Shown piece after piece: positions 25,439-31,088 of a DNA stretch of 32,428 nucleotides. The position numbers and the translations under genes were made by a program. The stretch comes from Anaerolineales bacterium (GTDB lineage: Bacteria; Chloroflexota; Anaerolineae; Anaerolineales; Villigracilaceae), in NCBI GenBank assembly GCA_016744335.1, contig JADGEO010000039.1, positions 1-32,428 on the forward strand, written 5' to 3'. Every line of letters begins with the position of its first letter. The first letter of the stretch is position 1. The notes beneath the pieces are model-generated. The model searched no databases. It worked only from the letters and a program-made list of their open reading frames with translations, and had not been told where the DNA came from.

Positions 25439-25464
25439 TTGCACATCATGCCGATACAGTGCAA
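25439..25464. promoter_or_regulatory. Inverted repeat TTGCAC-N14-GTGCAA upstream of the ABC operon
   Basis: TTGCAC (25439-25444) and GTGCAA (25459-25464) form a 26-bp dyad centred about 51 bp upstream of the first permease start. Read on the minus strand the distal arm (TTGCAC) could serve as a -35 box with AAGAAT 18 bp further on as a weak -10. It may be a second operator or a promoter element, but it does not match the TGAC-N6-GTCA sites before tetR. Confidence 0.35.
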
Positions 25465-25476
25465 ATAATAAGAAAA

Positions 25477-25560
25477 TTAAACACTAAGGTCACGAAGAAA
25501 GCACAAAGGAAAAACTTTTATGTTTTTTTCTTAGAGAACCTTGGTGAACTTTGTGTTTAA
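25477..25560. repeat. Imperfect palindromic intergenic element (~84 bp)
   Basis: The left arm TTAAACACTAAGGTCACGAA is nearly complementary to the right arm, which reads TTAAACACAAAGTTCACCAA on the opposite strand (17 of 20 positions alike). CAAAGG/CTTAG-type words lie between them. The region is AT-rich with a poly-T stretch and codes for nothing. It resembles the short palindromic CACAAAG-type elements scattered between genes in many environmental bacteria. Function is unknown, but it could also act as a partial terminator between tetR and the transporter genes. Confidence 0.55.
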
Positions 25561-25586
25561 AACTTTTTGGATTCGGCTTATCCGAG

Positions 25587-26273
25587 CTAGGCATTTTTCT
25601 CAAATTCCGATTCGGTTTTTCGCAAGCCATATTCCATTACATATAAAAGTTTATCAATTCTTTCTTGGGTCTCTGCCGAGCGCACCCATTCCATAATATC
25701 TTTTTGCTTCATACCTTCGTCAAAAATATAAGTGGTAATTGTGTTTTGCCACGTCTCCATAATCATAATGGCTAATTCAATATCTATGCTGGGGTCAATT
25801 TCACCCCGCTCACGGGCTTCGTTAATCATTAGCTCAAAAAAATCTCTTGTTTTTTCACGTACATCTTCAAAATACTCGCTAAAAAACAATCTTTCGCCTA
25901 GCAATACGCGGCTTACCGCTTGCGCCATATTTGGGTGAGTAGAATTAAACGCCATCCCAACTTTGACCATCCAACGATAATACTCAAAAAGACCCGTTTG
26001 CATACTGGGCGGTTTTTCATCTTGAAAATATGCCTTTTTTTCGGATTCGAGCAATGATACCAGATGCATAAAAAGGTCGTGCTTATCATCAAAATACTGG
26101 TAAAAACTACCCTTTGAAATTTTGCTCTTTTCTATAATCCGATTTGTAGACGCGTTCTCTAAGCCGTGTTCCACGAACTCATTCACCGCGGCATCAATAA
26201 TGATGTTGCGTTTTTCTGAGGGGAGGTTAAGAAAGGTTTGTTTAGGCATAGGATGATGTGACTTGTTGGTCAT
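25587..26273 (-). CDS. TetR-family transcriptional regulator
   Basis: A 228-residue regulator. The N-terminal helix-turn-helix spans ~20-66 (IIIDAAVNEFVEHGLENAST, then ISKGSFYQYFDDKHDLFMHL). The C-terminal ligand-binding domain is all helical. The start is uncertain, because ATG 26273 overlaps an operator-like repeat, ATG 26249 also fits, and neither has a Shine-Dalgarno. It is encoded directly upstream of, and on the same strand as, the ABC exporter operon, so it is the likely repressor of that operon and of itself. The ligand is unknown but may be the exported compound. Confidence 0.94.
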   Translation of the reverse strand: MTNKSHHPMPKQTFLNLPSEKRNIIIDAAVNEFVEHGLENASTNRIIEKSKISKGSFYQYFDDKHDLFMHLVSLLESEKKAYFQDEKPPSMQTGLFEYYRWMVKVGMAFNSTHPNMAQAVSRVLLGERLFFSEYFEDVREKTRDFFELMINEARERGEIDPSIDIELAIMIMETWQNTITTYIFDEGMKQKDIMEWVRSAETQERIDKLLYVMEYGLRKTESEFEKNA

Positions 26274-26289
26274 GTGACTAGAAGGTCAT
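26258..26289. promoter_or_regulatory. Two tandem 16-bp operator-like repeats at the tetR promoter
   Basis: GTGACTTGTTGGTCAT (26258-26273) is followed directly by GTGACTAGAAGGTCAT (26274-26289). Each is itself a dyad with TGAC-N6-GTCA symmetry and the centres are 16 bp apart. They cover the predicted transcription start and the first possible start codon of tetR. That is where an autorepressing TetR protein would bind. Confidence 0.7.
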
Positions 26290-26317
26290 ATTATATCCTT
26301 TAGCTTTTTCCTGTCAA
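26290..26317 (-). promoter_or_regulatory. Near-consensus sigma-70 promoter of the tetR-ABC operon
   Basis: On the minus strand TTGACA (26317-26312) and TATAAT (26295-26290) are both perfect consensus hexamers, separated by 16 bp. Expected transcription would begin near 26283, within the tandem operator repeats. This makes a nearly leaderless tetR message if translation starts at 26273, or a ~34-nt leader if it starts at 26249. Confidence 0.8.
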
Positions 26318-26411
26318 TAGGATGAAGTGCACGCTACGCGCGTGACCTCAACTTGCTGAGGCTTCGAGAGACTTGTGTGCGGCTCAAGCGTTGTTTTTGC
26401 TCTTAATCAAA

Positions 26412-26438
26412 AAGACCACCACAAAATGTGATGGTCTT
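26412..26438 (-). terminator. Rho-independent terminator of the hydrolase gene
   Basis: On the minus strand a 12-pair stem, AAGACCATCACA with TGTGGTGGTCTT, encloses a short loop and is followed by a run of T. The one position that mismatches (C/A) on the plus strand becomes a G:U wobble on the minus strand. That supports function for the minus-strand gene 26476-27441, whose stop is 37 nt upstream. Confidence 0.8.
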
Positions 26439-26475
26439 GATAGTAATTAATTGAAAATTCTCATCAAAAAAAGTT

Positions 26476-27441
26476 TTACGGATGCAATGCCTCATCAAAA
26501 AACGCGATCATCTTTCCCGCATATTCTTCGGGGTAAAGGAACATGGCTTCAACATGTCGTGCGCCCTCAATAATCCATAAATCTGCCGCAGAATCGGTAG
26601 CTTCGTGTAGCGTATAGGCAGATGAGACATTAATCCACTCATCTTCTGTGCCGTGCGTAATTGTCATAGGGCGATTAGCGTGATTTTTTATTGATTTAGC
26701 GGGGCTAATTTCATTTAAATCGTAGCCATCTAATTTGGCAACGAGTATAACTGCGCTTTTCATAAAGGCGGGTAAGCCATTCATCGCAAGTTGATCTTCT
26801 AAAACTGTGGGGAGGTCAGAGAAAGATGAATCAGACCAAAGCGCGGCGATATTCTCTTCTGCGCCAAAAGCATTAACGCTGGTTGCCGCGCCCATCGATA
26901 CGCCCATAATACCGATAGATTCTGGTGCGTAGCCTTGCGTTATGAGCCAATCATAAGCACCAAGAGCATCTTTATATTCGTCTGTGCCTGTAAAGCGTTC
27001 TCCAACTACTTCTGAATCGCCGTGATTGCGTAAATCTATTAGAAGAACATCAAAGCCATTATTTGCTAACATGCCGGCTGGCAATAATACGGAAGTGTTC
27101 CGCTTGCAAACATCGCCACCATGAACAACGATAACGACTCTCTCTGAAGGCGTGGAGGCGGGAGCAAACCAACCGCTGACGCGAATCCCATCCTCGCGGG
27201 CGGGGAATTCTACATCTTCGTAACTTTCCATTAAATAGGTAGAAACGTCTATATCAATTTCAGGATAATCGTATTCGCCTTCAAAATAAGAGGGCGTGAA
27301 ATCCCGTCTGCCATCCATATAAACGCTTTCGCATTTGGGATGTGCGATAGTCATTGTGTTGTAGATATAATAGCCAAGAGCAAAATAGGCTACTATGCCA
27401 AAGAGCATTATGATGGCGATGATGTTTAGGAACTTTTTCAT
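26476..27441 (-). CDS. Membrane-anchored alpha/beta hydrolase
   Basis: A 321-residue protein starting at ATG 27441, chosen over an upstream in-frame TTG. It has an N-terminal hydrophobic anchor (~5-28) and then an alpha/beta-hydrolase domain facing outward. The catalytic triad is visible as S182 in GVSMG, D267 in HGTEDEW and H296 in GARHVEA. The oxyanion motif is VVHGGD (106-110), and DLRNHGDS (136-143) is typical of the esterase/peptidase-like branch. GGAG lies about 11 nt upstream. It has its own terminator. Substrate is not predictable. It follows the remnant of the modular array by 66 nt. Confidence 0.9.
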   Translation of the reverse strand: MKKFLNIIAIIMLFGIVAYFALGYYIYNTMTIAHPKCESVYMDGRRDFTPSYFEGEYDYPEIDIDVSTYLMESYEDVEFPAREDGIRVSGWFAPASTPSERVVIVVHGGDVCKRNTSVLLPAGMLANNGFDVLLIDLRNHGDSEVVGERFTGTDEYKDALGAYDWLITQGYAPESIGIMGVSMGAATSVNAFGAEENIAALWSDSSFSDLPTVLEDQLAMNGLPAFMKSAVILVAKLDGYDLNEISPAKSIKNHANRPMTITHGTEDEWINVSSAYTLHEATDSAADLWIIEGARHVEAMFLYPEEYAGKMIAFFDEALHP

Positions 27442-27507
27442 ATTTTTAAGGACTCCAGATATTTTTAATATGCCGTATTTTACCAAGAAAATATGAAGAC
27501 TGGGGAT

Positions 27508-27660
27508 TTAAAAGCACCGGTCACTAGCCGCGGAGGTAGTTGCCCATAGTATATCGGCACTTGGAGATTGGTAATCGGGGTTCGCGTCTTTGGACGGGGA
27601 GAAGAAGCTGGAAATGCCGTTTTCTTTGGTGGGGGCAGCGTTCGGGCGGGTAAAATTCAT
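27508..27660 (-). pseudogene. N-terminal remnant of a third modular-array protein
   Basis: A 50-codon frame begins MNFTRPNAAPTKENGIS, identical over 17 residues to the start of the gene ending at 30381. It continues with the degenerate SPSADILWATTSAAS against SPILWGTAAAAA of the intact protein, then stops after DRCF. The basic coiled coil, shared core and C-terminus are gone. The DNA identity extends ~60 nt upstream into the leader. It is best seen as a truncated duplicate. Expression as a short peptide cannot be excluded because the start region is intact. Confidence 0.75.
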
Positions 27661-27720
27661 AGCCAAATTATAAGGCGTTTTTCAGATGGTGGGGGCATGT
27701 TTTTGGAGGGGTTTTAGCAT
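27599..27720 (-). repeat. Direct repeat, copy 1 (leader plus first codons)
   Basis: About 120 bp, nearly identical to 30320-30440, covers the first ~20 codons of the modular protein and ~60 bp upstream. The upstream part includes the words GGCGTTTTTCAGATGGTGGGG and GGAGGGGTTTTAGCAT as read on the plus strand. Similarity ends abruptly at the GCAT word, where the two leaders diverge. Confidence 0.85.
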
Positions 27721-27756
27721 GAAATCTTTTTTCCTTTATTGTAGAACGCAATAGAG

Positions 27757-28707
27757 TTACTCTTCTGATAAACATTGTTCTCCTAAGTAAGACAATTTCC
27801 TTAAATCATTTCCATCGTGGTTAATTACATATAAATACCCACATTTTGGTTTGTCATATGTAGCACCAGCAAATACAATCTCGTTATTAGTAACAAAAAG
27901 TATTTCTGCTATTGCTAAACCAGAGACTAATTGTTGATTCTCAGTACCATCAATCTTGGAGAGCATAATGCTAGATGGCGAATTGATTTTTCTGTGATGA
28001 CTGTACGCAATATAATCGTTGCTGTTTGTAAAGTTTACAGAACTATACCATCCTTCATTAAAAGTCATGCACTCGACCTTCTGTCTCTCTAAATTTATCA
28101 AAAGGCAAACCTGTTTGTCTAAAGCTACCATATCTGTTGCTACCCATTCACCATCAGAAGATACGTCAATATCGTGGAAGGCTATCTGAAATTCAGCTAT
28201 ATCTAATTCTACAATAGCCCCAGTAATTAAATCTATCGTTGCTAAGCCCGCGTGAGTTTCACCATTATCGCTATGCCAATTATAAGAAAAAAATATCATG
28301 TCATCATTTGGAGTAAACGCTATCCCCCCAATTGCTGCACTGTGAGATAAATCTTCTGAAGTATTTATCAGTTCTCTCGATTTATTAGTATTCAAATCCC
28401 AGATACTAATTTTGGAAAAATTTCCATGCCCATAAACTAAGTACCTTTCATTATGAGAGAGTATAGGAACAACTCCAGATATCTCTTGCTCATTTAAAAA
28501 TACAAATGGGTCATACTCAATTGGCTCTCCCGAGAGATGGACAAAAGAATTCTGCCAATAGACTTGCCGAGAAGCTAATTCTTCAGGTAATTCATCTGGA
28601 GAACTTATTTCTCGAGGGATAGGTTCTAGAGCGACATTTTTGATAGACTGAGTTGTACACCCTGATAAAAGTAAGAGTAATATAAAAAATAGTGTTTTTA
28701 TTTGCAT
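27757..28707 (-). CDS. Lipoprotein with beta-propeller-like repeats, partner of the modular protein
   Basis: A 316-residue protein. The signal peptide ends LLLLLSGC with Cys17 as the lipidation site. The body is beta-rich with repeated blade-like units of the TolB/WD type: ILSHNERYLVYGHGNFSKIS, GIAFTPNDDMIFFSYNW, DIDVSSDGEWVATDMVAL and NFTNSNDYIAYSHHR. It is encoded 24 nt after the modular gene on the same strand. No enzymatic motif is seen. It could bind its neighbour, a glycan or another surface protein. A weak ribosome-binding site suggests coupling to the gene before it. Confidence 0.75.
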   Translation of the reverse strand: MQIKTLFFILLLLLSGCTTQSIKNVALEPIPREISSPDELPEELASRQVYWQNSFVHLSGEPIEYDPFVFLNEQEISGVVPILSHNERYLVYGHGNFSKISIWDLNTNKSRELINTSEDLSHSAAIGGIAFTPNDDMIFFSYNWHSDNGETHAGLATIDLITGAIVELDIAEFQIAFHDIDVSSDGEWVATDMVALDKQVCLLINLERQKVECMTFNEGWYSSVNFTNSNDYIAYSHHRKINSPSSIMLSKIDGTENQQLVSGLAIAEILFVTNNEIVFAGATYDKPKCGYLYVINHDGNDLRKLSYLGEQCLSEE

Positions 28708-28731
28708 AAGTGATTTTAAGAGATAGCCTTT

Positions 28732-30381
28732 CTAAGGATGAAGTGCTTGCAGTGTTTCTTTTATTATTGTCACGGATGGAATCGCTTCTATTACTGCCGC
28801 TCCTAATCCAGCTTCTAACGCAAAAGCAAGCGCGACAATTGCCAATAATGCTCGAGGAGAACGGTGAACATTAATCTCTCCTTTAAGCGTTTCAACAGTG
28901 GATATAGAATACTCTTCGCCTGAACGCAATTCTGTTGGTCCTAAGGATGGTGTTGATGTCCCTACAGCATGCGATACTTTGAAAGAAGTCCAATTTTTCC
29001 CGACAAGATCAATATCAAAAGCACTTACATTTATGTCTCGTGCATTAGAAGTTAGTCTACTTGGTGCTGATATTATTTGCCCAAAACTCAATGCGCCTGG
29101 TTGAATAAAATAATCTGTGCGTTGGCCAGAGGAAGTTTCTGACCCTCGAAATGTCAAACGCCCATATGAAGTGTTTAGATTCAAACGGCCAGAAGGATTT
29201 GATGTTATGATATTTGTACTCGACGCACTAATAGAATCTTTTTGATAAACCATGCTTTCAAAAATATTGTGAGCAGAAGGCTGATAAGAAATCAACTCAT
29301 CTGTAAACAAATTTTTGGGTGAAAAAGGCATGTCCACGTTGTATGACACACTCAAAAATGGTGGAGGATAGCGGACAAAAGGTTCAACTCTAGATCGCAT
29401 CCAACTCCCAACTTGTTGCATAACAGTTATATTTCTTTCAGGTGGGGGAAAAGGAGACCAAGGCTTATGCCCACGCTCAATAGCATCCAAGCTATGTTTA
29501 TCTCTCCACTCTTCGGCTCTCATATATTCAGCAAGAGGGTCTCTTTCTTCCCCAGCCTTTCGCCCATCATAATATGCTTGCAAACCTGCTAGGCGTTGTT
29601 CTTCTTTTTTCTGTGCATCAACTGCCGCACCAACTTCAGCCATATCCCCCTCCCTCCAATCGGCGAGGGATTGAGTTTTATCATCTTCCTCAGGCAAATC
29701 ACTCAACTCAAGAAAACTCTCTTTTTGACTAAGCGATTTTTCACGTAACGCCTGTTGTGCTTCAATTCGTTCTTCTTCTTCTTCTTTTTCTTCCTGCGCT
29801 TTCCCCAAATTAGTTGAATACAAACCTGCATTAAATACACCGCCCACTGTAGCCTCTGCTATTGCCTTCTCTCTGGTAGTCGAATCCATTTTATGCCCAT
29901 GTTCAGATTCGAAGGCTTTATTTGCCTCATAAATCGCGGCACCGTTCGCATCCCAAATGGCTTGCCGCTCTTGCTTTTTCTTCCATTCTTTATCACTCAA
30001 ACCACTTTTCTCACGTTGCTTCTGGTCTCTTTTCTTTTGGTCTTTGCGGCGAATTCTATCTGCTTTGGCTTTTCTTTGCGCGGCTTTTTCTTTACGTTTT
30101 CCGCGTAGATATGTGCCCAAAGTTCCCGCTTTTTCCGCTGCACGTCTTTTGGCATGGTCATTATTATTATTATGCTTGGCACGTGCCTCTGCTTCTTTTC
30201 TCTTCTTTTCGGCAATTACCGTGTTGAAAGCACCCACAGCCGCCGCGGCGGCTGTACCCCACAAAATGGGGGATTGGGTATTAGATGATTGGGAAGCGGG
30301 TTTTGGGGCTTTAGGCAGAGAAAAGAAGCCAGAAATGCCGTTTTCTTTGGTGGGGGCAGCGTTCGGGCGGGTGAAGTTCAT
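28732..30381 (-). CDS. Modular-array protein B: shared core with unique C-terminus
   Basis: A 549-residue protein. ATG 30381 is chosen because the remnant copy keeps the same start, and the adjacent TTG is rejected. In order: a short N-terminus (1-37), a Gly/Ala-rich membrane-like segment ILWGTAAAAAVGAFNTVIA (39-57), a very basic Lys/Arg/Gln coiled region (58-140), the shared core IWDANGAAIYEANKAFESEH to DWREGD (142-246), a further charged stretch, and a unique C-terminal part (~320-549) rich in Ser/Thr/Asn beta-like sequence ending in a hydrophobic helix (~513-540). No known domain is recognised. The shared core is ~85% identical to that of protein A, while the C-termini are unrelated. Confidence 0.8.
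   Translation of the reverse strand: MNFTRPNAAPTKENGISGFFSLPKAPKPASQSSNTQSPILWGTAAAAAVGAFNTVIAEKKRKEAEARAKHNNNNDHAKRRAAEKAGTLGTYLRGKRKEKAAQRKAKADRIRRKDQKKRDQKQREKSGLSDKEWKKKQERQAIWDANGAAIYEANKAFESEHGHKMDSTTREKAIAEATVGGVFNAGLYSTNLGKAQEEKEEEEERIEAQQALREKSLSQKESFLELSDLPEEDDKTQSLADWREGDMAEVGAAVDAQKKEEQRLAGLQAYYDGRKAGEERDPLAEYMRAEEWRDKHSLDAIERGHKPWSPFPPPERNITVMQQVGSWMRSRVEPFVRYPPPFLSVSYNVDMPFSPKNLFTDELISYQPSAHNIFESMVYQKDSISASSTNIITSNPSGRLNLNTSYGRLTFRGSETSSGQRTDYFIQPGALSFGQIISAPSRLTSNARDINVSAFDIDLVGKNWTSFKVSHAVGTSTPSLGPTELRSGEEYSISTVETLKGEINVHRSPRALLAIVALAFALEAGLGAAVIEAIPSVTIIKETLQALHP
29644..29958 (-). repeat. Shared core repeat in protein B
   Basis: This 315-bp segment encodes 105 residues and matches 31668-31976 closely in both DNA and protein. 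Some stretches are nearly base-identical (for example the AFESEHGHK region), and differences are spread thinly. It is a long direct repeat about 2 kb apart and a likely substrate for recombination between the two genes. Confidence 0.85.
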
Positions 30382-30440
30382 AGTCAATGTATAAGGCGTT
30401 TTTCAGATGGTGGGGCGTGTTTTTGGAGGGGTTTTAGCAT
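30320..30440 (-). repeat. Direct repeat, copy 2 (leader plus first codons)
   Basis: This is the counterpart of 27599-27720. It spans the start of protein B and the ~60 bp before it. Both copies keep a -10-like hexamer six bases ahead of the ATG: TATACA here (30393-30388) and TATAAT in the other copy (27672-27667). Confidence 0.85.
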
Positions 30441-30466
30441 ATTTGCATTCTTTCAAGAAAGCTTAT

Positions 30467-31087
30467 TTATTGTATTTTAGTTGGTATGCGTGTCGGTTTT
30501 ATGTTTTTCAGAGAATCCAGTATTTCTCCTGTATTTGGATCAAGATAAAGAATTTCTGGAGGCTTAACGCAATCTGATATGTATAGAGACCAAACAAGAG
30601 ATTGGTTTTCTAAAATGGAGGAACGATAAAGTTTTAACGAACTGCAGACTGCGCTATGACTTTCAAGGGTATGGCGAAGGCTAGGGTTAGAGACGAATTC
30701 TAAAATATTTTGACTATCTATTTTCCAATCATTCAGTTGTATTGGGGAATGCTGGTAAATTGAATGCTGGTGAGAAAGAATTTCAGATGTTATTGTCCCA
30801 TCCCATAAAATATATACACCAAGGGTCTCTTTATCTTGAGAAGAAGAATAAAAGATTGCACGAATAGCGTATGTAGTTTCTGGGAACAATCGGATAGTTG
30901 CTTCGTTCAGGTAAGCATCAGTTTTCCACTTATGAGCTTCTTCTAAGAGAAGGCTATAGTTTTCATCAAGTGAAGGAACAAGTAGCGTGAGAGGAACATA
31001 ATCTTGCCTAGATGAACAACTAACAAGAATGGCAGAAAGAAGAAGTAACAAAAAAACTTTTTTTCGGTAAGCAATCATAAAACTCAT
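30467..31087 (-). CDS. Lipoprotein of unknown function, partner of modular protein A
   Basis: A 206-residue protein. The N-terminus KKVFLLLLLSAILVSC is a lipoprotein signal with Cys24 as the lipidation site. The start may be ATG 31087 or the in-frame ATG 31078. It begins only one base after the stop of protein A, so translation is probably coupled. The mature part is mixed alpha/beta with YAIRAIFYSSSQDKETLGVY, and LYLDPNTGEILDSLKNI near the end. The latter resembles a PepSY-like strand pair, but this is weak. It is unrelated to the lipoprotein behind protein B. Confidence 0.75.
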   Translation of the reverse strand: MSFMIAYRKKVFLLLLLSAILVSCSSRQDYVPLTLLVPSLDENYSLLLEEAHKWKTDAYLNEATIRLFPETTYAIRAIFYSSSQDKETLGVYILWDGTITSEILSHQHSIYQHSPIQLNDWKIDSQNILEFVSNPSLRHTLESHSAVCSSLKLYRSSILENQSLVWSLYISDCVKPPEILYLDPNTGEILDSLKNIKPTRIPTKIQ

Positions 31088-31088
31088 C

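Noticed and set aside
27442..27486. TTG start extending the alpha/beta hydrolase
   Set aside because: The ATG at 27441 gives a clean N-terminal anchor with basic start (KKFLN). The extension is not hydrophobic and lacks support.
27725..27756. Small TATTG/CAATA hairpin after the propeller-like lipoprotein as a terminator
   Set aside because: Only 5 bp of stem and no U-tract on the minus strand.
29957..30394. 145-codon plus-strand frame opposite the N-terminal part of modular protein B
   Set aside because: The predicted peptide is Phe/Leu/Ser-rich low-complexity sequence that mirrors the Lys/Glu/Arg-rich minus-strand protein. The minus-strand gene has paralogue support.
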